From contig NC_134535.1 of NCBI RefSeq assembly GCF_050624435.1, positions 75,822,494 through 75,886,493 on the forward strand: 64,000 bases of DNA. The letters are read 5' to 3'. Every line of letters begins with the position of its first letter. Within the stretch, counting starts at the first letter, position 1. A model generated the notes under the pieces. The model was not told the DNA's origin and made no database searches. It worked only from the letters and a program-made list of their open reading frames with translations. The DNA is from Tenrec ecaudatus. Its lineage: Eukaryota; Chordata; Mammalia; Afrosoricida; Tenrecidae. The position numbers and the translations under genes are program-made. Below are positions 21,901 to 33,900 of the stretch, one piece after another.

Positions 21901-24900
21901 GTACTGGGAGATGAAACAGAGGTGAGTTGGAGAGCGTCGGGTCAGTTACTGGCCTGGAAGTGTACACTGCCTTGGCCATGTTGCTTCTCAGTCATTACAG
22001 AGGAGTTAGATGCAAACTCGTTTCAACCAAACCCACTGCCATTGAGTCAGTTCTGACTCATAGTGACCCTACATAAGAGGCTGTAAAACTTTTATTTTTT
22101 AATCATTTTATTGGGGATTCTTACACCTCTTAAAACATTCCATACATCAATTGTATCAAGCATATATTGCCATTATTTTCTAAATATTTACTTCCTTTTT
22201 GAGCCCTTGGTATCAGCTCCTCTTTTTCCTCCTCCCACCCTCATGGTCCCTTGATAAATTATAATTTATTGTTTTCATATCTTACACCGACCACTGTCTC
22301 CCTTCCCCGACGTTTCAGTTGTTCATCCTCCCCGAGGATGGGGGTAGGATTATGCGTCAATCATACTATCAGTTCCCCCCTACTCCCCACCCTCCTTTTC
22401 CCCTACTCACCTGTTGTCATCACTCCCATTTCTGTTCCCGAGGGGTTTATCTGACCTGGATTCCTTGTGCTGGGAGCTCTTACCTTGTACCAGCCAGTGT
22501 GCATGCTCTGGTCTAGCCAGAACTGAAAGGCAGGGCTAGGGTCATGATAGTGGGGGTGGGGGGTGGGATGTGGACACCTCAAAGAACTAGAGGAGTATTG
22601 TGTTTCATCGGTGCTTTACTGCGCCCTGGTTGAGTCATCTCTTCCTTGTGACCCTTCTGTGAGGGGATGTCCTATTGTCTACAGATGGGTTTGAGGATCT
22701 CTGCTCGACCCCCTTTGTTCTCAACAATATGCTTTTATTTGTTTGTTTTGGGCCTTCTGGTGCCTGTGACCTGATTCTGTCACACCATGATTCCATGAGG
22801 CTGTAAATCTTTTTTATTTTTTACCATTTTATTGGGAGCTCAAACAGCTCTTATGACAATCCATCCATCCGTCCATTGTGTCAAACACATTTGTACATAT
22901 GTTGAGGCCGTAAACCTTGATGGGAACAGATAGCCTCATCTTTCTCCCTCTGAGTGATTGGTGGGTTTGAACTGCTGACCATTCATTGAGCAATCCAACA
23001 CTTCCCAATAGCACCACCAGAGCTCATTGGAGGAGCATAATTAAAGGAGTGGAAGTTCTGGGAAACTGGTTTGATTTTTGGAGTTAGAATGTTCTGTTGA
23101 TGGATTTTTATTCTTGAGTTATGATAACTAATCTTGCTTCTTTTGCCTTTAGGAAGAAGAGCCTAAGCCCATCGAGCTGCCTGTCAAAGAGGAAGAACCC
23201 CCTGAGAAAACTGTTGACGTGTAACTATCCCATTTTTATTTGTCTTGGTACAGGACCGATAGTTCTGGGGTTTTTTTCTTTCTTTTTTCCGATAGTTCTG
23301 GTTTTATTTGACTTAATATTTCACTATACTCCCCTGTTACATACTCTCTTGGCCTTTTCCTTTCTGATGAATGCATACATTTTCAGGAATCTACTTCAAA
23401 TATGTGGTCCCAGTGAAGCGAAGTGATTTGTCTCTGAGTTATGTAGGAAGTATTTAGGACCTAATGATACTTCACACTTAGGCATGAGTGTCATTTTCCT
23501 AACCCTTCTTACACTTGGGTAGGAGCACCACCATAGGTAAATGCTCTCCAGAGAACTGTGTGAGGAGTTTTGTAAGGGAGGACAGTGTGTTTTAAGCCAC
23601 CACTATTTAATTTTTTGACGTGTTACGGAGGAAGGGAATAAAGTAATACAATGGAAAGTGTGTCTCCCATTTTATTTAAACTGTTCCAACAAGGTTCATC
23701 ATAAACATCTTGTATTTAAGGCTCTTTCCACAAAGATTGCCGTTTTCGACTGTAGGACCCCGGTGACATCATGGGCTATGAGTTGGGCTGCTAGCCACAA
23801 GGAGTGTAGAAATTGACAAGTCAGTACCTCTTGTCCCACCTTCTCCTGGCTTCCCAGAAGATTTTTGTATATCCTGGAGTGTTTTATATATACTAAATGT
23901 ATATATACATGTATGCACTTTACATCTTTATTTCCCCATAATCCCATCGACCTTAAAAACTGAGTCAATGCCAACTTATAGCGACCTGATAGGACAGGAT
24001 AGAGCTGCCCTGTGAGTTTCTGAGACTAACTGCTTATGGGAGTAGAAAGCTCCGTCTGCCTCCTGAGAAGTTGCTGTTGGTTTTGAACTGCGGACCTTGC
24101 AGATTGGACCCCAACATGTAAAACCATTACACCACCAGGCCTCCCATCAACCTTATGAAGTAATAGTAATTCTAGTGAGATGGTTGGTCTCTTGTTAACA
24201 AGAATAAACAAGCATTTATCTAGTTTCATATCATTTATAATAAAATCATGCATTCTTGTGTTTGTCTAACAATTTTTATCGTTTAGTAAGTATGTCAGAG
24301 GACCCCTGGTGGTGGGTTGCTAACCACAAGATCAGCAATGCAAGCCTGTCAGGTGTTCTGAGCAAGAAAGACGAACTGTCAGTAACTGTAAAGCTTTACA
24401 GTCATGTGGGAAGTCTCATACAGGGTTCCTGTGAGTCAAAATCAACTCAGTGTCATTGGCTTTGGTTTGAAAGTACACCCACAGGATAAATTCCTAGCAG
24501 TAGATTTGCTCAATCACACAGAGGTTGTACATTTTATATTCTAATAAACTATGGATAGTGGATTGCTTTTTAGAGCCAGCTAATAACTTCTCCCTGTAGG
24601 AGGTCTGTATTAATAGGAAGAGCGCCTTGACAACAGAGACTTGGAAACTTTCAGATTGGCTTGTGTGTGTTGGAGGTACTGAGGTTTGAAGTTGTTAGTT
24701 CATTTAGCCACAGGACACACAAAATGCATATCATTCTTTTTCTTTATTCAAGGCTTTAATTTTATCAATACATTTCAAAAGGATGTTGACAGTATGTTGG
24801 GATAATTTTGCTTCTTAGGGGGATAGTTAATGGTGAGACGGGAAGGTTATGGGTCCCTGTAGTTTGGTGAGATTATAGGTGAATGTGGCTAGGAGAGGCA

Positions 24901-27900
24901 CATTTCTCTATGAAGAGTAGACATTTCCCCTTGCATTCCAGAATTCCTGTGTTTTTATTGCTTGAGTTTAATTGAAACTAAAGGGAATTGGAATAGAGCA
25001 AAAGGAAGCTGCTTCCATGCAGTTCCCTTTCTGTCTTGAGGGTGCCCTGCACTGATAGTGCTTCAGGATGGGAATGTGGAGCTAGTCATTAGCCTGGAGT
25101 TACAGAGCACTGCTCTCTTAATGGCATTGGACTTCCAAGTAAGACATTAAACTTACTTGACCCTTTTGTGCCTGAACAGGCTGGGGAGGGATGGAAGAAG
25201 CTGCATGGCCAAGAAATAGGAATAACTTGTACCTTTAAAGATTATCCAGGTTTAATTACAGCGCCTCTGAATATTTAAAAAGAGGTCACTTTTTATCATC
25301 TTTGGCCTCAGAGTCTCCAAAGAGTTCGCTTCTGTTCTTAGCTTGATATTTTCACCCCACCCCCACGGCAGCCACAGTAGTTAAATAGTGTAGAACTTAG
25401 TTGGTCAGCAGGGGGCACTCATTACTTGTCTTTCGGTCCTAGGACTTGCAACAAAAGGATGGAGGGAGAGAGTAAGTTCCTGTTCCAGAATTGCTTCCTC
25501 TGAAAATGTCATTAGACCATTACTACCTTGCAGAGCATCAAATGGGAAAAGTGTCCGGGACATTGGAACCAAAGCCGCCCATGTCTCTAAATGAGGGACC
25601 TTAATGAGACTGGTTATGACCCATGGTTTTATGGGAGTTGTTTGGTGGAGAGTTAATGCCCTTCCATTTATCCTGGGTACTTCCGAACTTTGTCTCCCGC
25701 CCCTGTGGTCCCGCCTTTTGTTTTCTCTTAGACCTTTTGACCAGTAACTTACCATGTTTTCCTAAGTCAAGCTCCCCTTGGCCTTTTCTCTTCCCACCCT
25801 CTTTGGCATTTTTATTTGCCCCACTTTGACTGTTCCAGCTGGAGCTACAGGCCCCATGGGGAAATAAGGGGTTTGTTAGAAAAAAACTGACCTGTGGAGT
25901 ACTTACTCATTAATGGTTGTGATGAAAATTGAAAGCTGATATTCAATTTAAATGCTCGTTGGAGGAGTCAACATTAGAAGTAAATTCAAAGTTTTTAAAT
26001 GAAATTATGTTATTCTTTTGAGTATTTCCCTTCAGCTTACTATATTTAATCAAACTCCTTACTTTCTGAGATAAGTAGGTTGGCACTTATGTGAGCTCTT
26101 CTTATAGATGATAGTTTAGGGAACTAAGGTTCTAATGGGCTTTGTGCTGTGAGTCTCTTTTTTAATCGAAAGAGATGGGGCATAGAAGGTGAATTGTTAT
26201 ATAACTCTAAGGTTTAGGTGTAGAAAATCCGTTTTTTAATTTAGAAAGATATGTATCTTTTCCAGGGCAGCAGAGAAGAAAGTGGTGAAAATTACCTCTG
26301 AAGTACCACAGACTGAGGTAGGTATTAGCTTCCTGTTCTATGTCTGCTGCTTGTTAGATATGCAGTCTCCACACTTTCCTTACTGCTCCTCCTTACCTTT
26401 TGTTCTAGTTGCATCATTTCATTTTTAAGTTTTCCATATAGGCAGAAAGCTAATATTGTCAGGTTTTGGTGTTGCTCTATTTCTCCAACTGCAATAAGAA
26501 AATACTTGGCCTAATATAATCTCTTTAAATATAATCTTTTGGTTTTAGTGATACTTCATGCTAAAATGTATACAAACCTAGAACTCGGCTTTAAGAAATG
26601 ACAGGTTATAAGAGAAAAAAGATGTCGCCCTTCAGTTGCTACTCACTAGCAGTTGAGATGGAAGCTTTTTTTGGACCCTGTCTCCGATCTCTGAAATTGC
26701 ACGCTAGCCCAGGTCTTGTACTTGTCCTCTTTGTAGCCTGAGAGCGTGAGACCACAAAGGACAAGAATGCTTCGTTTCAGAATTGCTGTGTTGGAACCAA
26801 GTTGTTCCTTGGATCCCTTTTCCAAGGTCAACCAAAACAACTTCTGGTTTGGGTACAATGTAGGTTTTATTTTATTTCCTCATTTGTCAGAGTGCGAAGG
26901 TAATGTTATCTTTTTATGTTTGCTTTGTGGGGAGGGAGGTTGAGATAAGCCTTAGGATAGATACAGTCTGATACTCTCTAGGATTATCAGTATTCTCAGT
27001 TAAAACCTTAAGAAATTACTCATGTTCAAACCAACTCTAACCAGCTTTTCTCTTAAAATAAGCAAACCAGAAATTGAGGTTTTTATCTTCCCTTTTAAAT
27101 TCTTGTCACTTAGAGAATGCAGAAGCGAGCTGAACGATTCAATGTACCTGTGAGCTTGGAGAGTAAGAAAGCTGCCCGAGCAGCGAGGTAAGTGTCCGCA
27201 GCTTTTTGTATCTAAGAAGACGGTTTGATATTTGTTGATTTTAAGTAGCATAGAGGTTTTACTGTGGAAAAAATGAACAGCACATCTGATTTGAAGGTAG
27301 TATTTATAGATTGAGTTTTATTATCGAGTAGCTGACTTCTACCCCTAAATCTGATCCGGGTTTCCTTTTAGCTTATTCTGTAGACATGTGTGAAGAGGAG
27401 AAAACTGAACCTCTTTCATGGGGTTGTTAAAATTAGCTAATGATTGCAAAACTTGAGATCACAAGCGAGAGTGCCATGTGTACACTTGACACGGACACAG
27501 ACAACCAGGAGTGTGAAAAGCTTCCTGAAACTCAGTGTGTTTTCTTTCTGCAGGTTCGGCATTTCTTCAGTCCCAACAAAAGGTATGATTTTAAGAGGCT
27601 CTTCTAAGAAACTTCGTCTTCCTTCTTTTCAGGCACAACAGATTTCATTTCTCCCAACTAGGGGGGACTTGTTAGCTTTCAAAGGCCTGAACTTTTTGAT
27701 GTGCAGATAAGAGGGAGTGCTGACATTTGCTTTTTAGTCTTGACTAGAATCTTCAGGGACGTTTTAGTACCTTTCTTTCTTGTCTCTTATCTCAGATGAA
27801 GTAATTTCTGTGCACCTACCTAGTGTTGTGCTGACTTCTGTGAAGGATAACGGGAAAAGAATATCACTTCTCTATCTTAGGTATACTTAACTTAGCCACA

Positions 27901-30900
27901 AACTATTGCAGCATTATTTAGGGTAATAAATAATAGAGAAGTAGTAACTACGTAGTATATTGTTAATACATAGCAAAAGTGATACTGAAGAGAATCGGAA
28001 AATATTAAGTGAATAAAATCAAGGTACAAAATTATATATTAACAATGTGTTTTCCATTTAACTAAATAGTGTGCATAGATAGGAAGAATTATTTAAAGGA
28101 TATATATATCAAATTGTTAATACCCATTTTCTCTGGTGGAATTTTAAGTGACTTTTTGTCCGTGTTTTAAAAATTTCTACAATCATTTTACTCTTGCAAT
28201 AAAGCTATTAAGAATATAATGCTTATTTTCAAGGACTAGATTTAATCTAGTCATCCTTTTTTTCTGGTGGCCTTTGAGTTGTTTTAAGTATGATTAGAAA
28301 ATGTTCCCTAAAGATCTTGTCGTGTTTATGTAAGATTTCCTGTCGTTGTCTCCCCTGCCCCCCCAACCGCTTGTTTCCCAGCACAAGGATGTGCTGTGCT
28401 TTGAAAAAGACCAACTAAATTTTGGCCACTGTGGTTACTGTTTTAGAAACAAAATTTTTTTTTCTGGCTCTCTTGGTTATATTAAGAGAGTTAGTAAAAG
28501 CACAACATTTTTTTCCAAATTGTTAGAGACATTAATTAGACTTTAGATGTTTAGATGCTGCTGTTTCAGGAAAGATGAAAGCTGAACTTAGTGCTTAGTA
28601 TGAGTATAACATCTAACATCTAAGCAATAAAAGAAGGTCTGGAACAACAGCAACTGAACAGATTTGAAAGGAAACAGGGCCAGCTGGGAGTTCATGTTAA
28701 TGAAGGAGGAACAACTCAAAAGAGGTGAAGAATGGTTACACCTCTGAAAAAGGTAATCAGTATCACAGAATTGTGCGTGTGAAAATAGTTAAATCGGTGT
28801 GTTTTTCTATATATATTAACAACTTTTTAAAAATTTGAAGTATAACTGCATTGTTACTTATTGAATCTAACATCCTAAAATTACAAAAATAAGTCAGGAT
28901 TTTGGAGCATTTTCAAATGGCATATTCTTTGAATAAACATAATAAGACCTAATATTTCTTGGAATATGGAGGGGTTGTTTTAGCATACAAGGTTTGGTAA
29001 AAGTTCAATCCATGTTCAGTAATGTTATAGTGGAGAATTAGGAAACTCAGAAGGTTGAACTTGAAATTCTATAGTTTGAAGGAAAATATTCACTAGATTA
29101 AGGTTGAGCCTTGAGGCCTGTTCCCAATGTGCGTTCTTGGTGCTAATTTCACAAGAGACCATCATTGCAATAGTTAGTTCTTTTATTCAGATACGGCATC
29201 TCTAACAGCTTTATTAAGATAACATTTACTCAGACCATTCATATAAAGTAAGGGTTTTGTTTATGTCTCCATAAATTTGCCTGTTGTGGACATTTCGCAT
29301 AAGCGTAATTCTATGTGGTTTTTTGTGACTGGCATTTCACTTAAGATATTTTCATGCATACTTACGTGGCAGGGGAGATGCCATGATCAGGAAGGTGGTT
29401 TTCCCAGGGTGAGGCTCACCCTTTGCAGTCCGGGTGTGCTGACCCCTGCGATTTCCCCAAATGTGGGAAACTCGACTGCATAATTTATGGTAGTGGGGGA
29501 CTGTGTTCGTGCTATTAAAAAATAAACAAAAAGGGGGAAAAGATATTTTCATGCTTCATATTTTAACATGCATTACTACTACATTTCTATTGCTGAATAA
29601 CATTACATTATATGTTTTTTTTAATCTTTTTATTGGGGCTCATAAAGCTCTTATCACAATCTGTACATACATCAATTGAGCAAAGCACCCTTATGCATTC
29701 GTTGCACTCGTCATTCCCATAATTCACCTTCCACTTGGGTTCCTGGAATCAGCTCGGTTTTCTTTTTTCCCCCGTCCCCCTCCCTCCCCGATCCCACCCC
29801 TGGTCCCTTGATAGTTTATAAATAATTATTATATCTTATCTTACACTCCCCGGCGTCTCCCCTCCCCCGCCTCCCCTTGCCCATCTCCCAGAAAGGAGGT
29901 TACACATAGATCTCCGAGATCGGTTCTCCTACATTATATGGTTATACCACATTTAAAAAAATCCATTCAACAGTTAATGCACATTTGGGTGAGTTTCACT
30001 TTTTGGTGGATATGAATAATAGTGCTATGAACATTTGCATACAAGTATTTGGTGAAGATATGTGTCTTTATTTCCCTTGGGAATATGCCTCGGAGTTGAA
30101 TTGCTGGGTCAGTTAGTAGCTTTATGTTTAAATTTTTGAGGAATTTCTTGAGTGTTTTTACAAAATAGCTGACCATTTTAAATTCTCACCTGTAATGAAT
30201 TTCTGGTGATAGTTTCTGGCTTTTCTTTGTCATCATAGAACAAATGACATTTGCTTTTATATTATTTCTGTGTTATCTTATTTGAAGACTGGAAACTTCT
30301 TGTGACTTTTCGAAATGTTGAATTTGTTTTTATTTGCTTCCTTAGGCCTGTCAACTGACACCAAGCCTATGGTAAGAAATATATATATTTTTTATCTCTT
30401 GCAGAACCATAGCTGAACCTTGTTTGGTTAGTTTTAAAGTTACAGACTTAACCTTCTCCCAAGATTAGAAGCAACCCTGAGGTCGTAAGAGTTCCTTGGC
30501 TGTTTATTTTTTATTGAAGTACTGAGATCCCAGAAAAATAAGCACATCTTCCAAGTAACTATTGATCTTTTTTCTACCATTCCTTTTCTTAATAGATTTT
30601 CTTAGCTAGAAGATAATGGGTATAACTCTTCAGCTTTAGGCCCTGGAGTTTTACGTGTTTTCTAACAGCTTTGGGTAATGCTAATTCGTAATTACCACCA
30701 GGGAATCTGTAGGAAACAACTTATGAGTTCTACTTGTAAGCACTGTTATTTTTCGAACATGCTCGATAAATTTGGCCCATGGGTGCTTCATTTTTTTTTA
30801 ATTTGCTTTTTTTAAAAAAATCATTTTATTAGGGGCTCATACAACTCTTATCACAATCCATACATACATCAATTGTGTAAAGCACGTTTGTACATTCATT

Positions 30901-33900
30901 GTCCTCCTCATTCTCAAAACAGTTGTTCTCCACTTAAGCCCTTGGCATCAGCTCCTCATTTTCCTCCCTCCCTCCCCACTACCCCCTGCATCATGAACTC
31001 TTGATAATTTATAAGTTGTTATTTTGTCATATCTTGCACTATCTGACGTCACCATTCACCCATTTTTCTTTGCTCATCCCCCAGGGAGGAGGTTATATGT
31101 AGATCCTTGTAATCGGTTCCCCCTTTTCCAACCCACCCTTCCTCCACCCTCCCGGGTATTGCCACTCTAACCACTGGTCCTGAAGGGATCATCCGCCCTG
31201 GATTCCCTGTGTTTCCAGTTCCTATCTGTATTAGTGTACATCCTCTGGTCTAGCCAGATTTGTAAGGTAGAATTGGGATCATGATAGTGGGAGAGGAGGA
31301 AGCATTTAGGAACTAGAGGAAAGTTAGTTGTATCATCGTTGCTATATCACACACCCTGACTGGCTCATCTCACAGAGACCCTTCTGTAAGTAGCTGTCCA
31401 GTGGTCTACAAATGGGCTTTGGGCCTCCACTCCGCACTCCCCCCCCCCCCATTCACAATGATAAGATTTTTTGTTATGATGATGCCTGATATCTGATCCC
31501 TTCGACACCTCGTGATCGCACAGGCTAGTGTGCTTCTTCCACGTGTGCTTTGTTGCTTCTGAGCTAGATGGCCGTTTGTTTACCTTCAAGCCTTTAAGAC
31601 CTCAGACACTATGTCTTTTGATAGCCGGGCACCATCAGCTTTCTTCACCACATTTGCTTATTCACCTGCTTTGTCTTCAGCGATCACATGGGGAAGGTAA
31701 GCATCATAGAATGCCAGTTTGATAGAACAAAGTATTCTTGCATTGAGGAGTACTTGAGTGGAGGCCCGATGTCCATCTGCTCCTTAATACTAACTCTATA
31801 AATATATGCACATAGGTCTATTTCCCCATCCTTATGTAAATCTGTTTACATATGTACATGCCTTTATTTAGACCTCTATAATTGCCCTTTGCCTCCTAGC
31901 TCTTTCCTCTATTTCCCTTGACTTTCTTCTTGTCCCACTATCATGCTCAGTCTTCTTTTGGGGTTCAAGTAATTCCTCTTGGTTACATTACCCTTGTTCA
32001 CGCCCTACCAGGCCTCCTACACCCTCCTCACCACCAATTTGGATCATTTGTTGTTCCCTTGTCCCTGGACTTGTTAACACCACTTCCTTAACCCCCACCT
32101 CTCCCTCTCCCTTGTCCCCCAGAACTGTCGGTCCCGTTGTTTTCACTCCAGATTGCTCATCCAGCTTATTTTATTTAGACAGACCTTCGGAGATAATAAT
32201 ATGCACAAAAATAAGACAGAGCAAAGCCAAGCAACAAAATAAAACAAAACAACAAACCAGTGACAAAAAACAAAACAGAATAAGAAAGAAAACCTTGCAG
32301 TTAGTTCAAGGACTGTTTCTTGGCCTTTAGGAGTGTTTTCCAGTCGAGTCTGTTGGCCCCAAAGTCTATTTTTGGTATTCCCTGAGAGCTTTGTTGCTCT
32401 CTTCTCTTGCTGTTGTGTTGTACGCCCTTAGTGTTTTGCCTCCGTGTGGTGGGAATCAGATCAGGCAGAATTCCCACACTGTGTCTCCAGTGTTGTCCCC
32501 TGTAGGGATATGGGTTAGTGAGGGATGTCATGTCTCATAGTGGGGCCAGCCATGTGGTCTTCTCTGTGGATTGACTGCTCTGAGCGGGAATATGGTCCTC
32601 AAGGCTTGGTGGGCCAAGATATGCTCTACTCTCTCTTCCTCCCCCTTCGTTTGCTCCCGTGTGCTCGGATCAGATTCCGTGCTGTCCTCTGAAGTGAATT
32701 CTTTGGAGGAGGGCAGGGAGGCTTCATTATTACAGACTTATTTGACCTCTTAGTCTTGAGCTGTAGTTTTTGCCTTCTGTGCTCTGTTCCATTTTTTTTA
32801 AGCTGATTTTGTTTCATACCTTTATGCAGATTAACATGGATAAGCTGAAGGAAAGAGCTCAAAGGTTTGGTTTGAATGTCTCATCAATCTCCAGAAAGGT
32901 AAGGGCCATTGGATGGAAGCACTGCTGCGTGCTTTATTTCACACAGCCCTTTGAATCTCGCCTCTTATCGCTGACTTACCGTTGATTACGTGACAGGAGT
33001 TTTCAGAACTTTTTTTCCACAGGTGGTTTTCATACCTTCGACCCAGGTTTGCGGTTGAATTCAGTTATGTTAGAGCTTGTTAACATTATGTTACCTCCTG
33101 AAACAGTCATAATAATAGAAATTACATAATCAGCAGACAATTATGTCTTTAGGTCAGATGCCTGGGAACAAAATGAGAAGGCTATTAAATTCTTTCTGTC
33201 CCTCTAATGAGTAATCCTGTTTGGTTTATTAAGCAAGATCATTGTTGGTGTGATGGTGGTCTATTTCCCGGGGCATAAGAGTTTTGCTGGACATCTTGGA
33301 AAAAATGACCAGAAGTTTTCTATTTACCTAAACTCAACTGCCATTGAGTCGTGCCTACTCAGTATGATCCTATAAGAACAAGGAAGAAAAATCCCGAGGC
33401 ATTTCTGACATTGTAACTCTTTACGGGGTAGACAGCCCCTTTTCGGAGCAGCTGGTGGTTGCTCCCAACACATAACCACTAAACCACCACAGCTCCTGGG
33501 GGCGGGACTAGGCGAGGACGATTGCAAACCAGAGAAACTGATTTTTTTTTTTAACTTATTTCCCAATGAACTACTGGACTTGTTTTATTCTTGAACGCTG
33601 TCCGAGACTCACCGCACAGTGATAATGCTTTTGTTTACGGGAAGAACTGGGCACTAGAAAGTAAATTCTTAATGTGTCTATGTATGACACATAATCTTGC
33701 ACACAACTGTGGCTCCATCTTCCTTCTCTGTTGGTTGCGTTTTTTTTTGTTTTTTTTTACCACCACCACCCCCCCCGAGTTTTTATGTTTGTTAAATATA
33801 TATAACATCAAGTCCATGTGTCCAGCATGACAGTAAAACCAGAGGTACTCGGTAGGAGTACATTCTGGCTTACGTGAAATAAGAAACATATAAGTTTAGA

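Larger units (their letters stand above)
22028..23024 (-). mobile_element. AfroSINE split by two LINE-like insertions
   Basis: SINE 3' part at 22028-22087 ('ccactgccattgagtcagtt') and its 5' part at 22904-23024 ('gggtttgaactgctgaccat' to 'caccaccagagctc'). The join sequence gaggctgtaaa occurs three times: 22077-22087, 22797-22807 and 22904-22914 (one mismatch, gaggccgtaaa). Two LINE-like tails sit between them. Confidence 0.85.
29221..30190 (-). mobile_element. Old L1 3' end, hit by two later insertions
   Basis: Reverse of the classic L1M tail: 'ttctattgctgaataacatt', 'accacatttaaaaaaatcca', 'aatagtgctatgaacatttg', 'ggagttgaattgctgggtca'. A U1 retrocopy (29358-29539) and a LINE-like tail (29615-29929) are inserted in it, so it is older than both. 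Confidence 0.8.

Noticed and set aside
29358-29513. Functional U1 gene
   Set aside because: Target duplications and an A-rich tail show it is a retrocopy, and the splice-site-pairing end is mutated.
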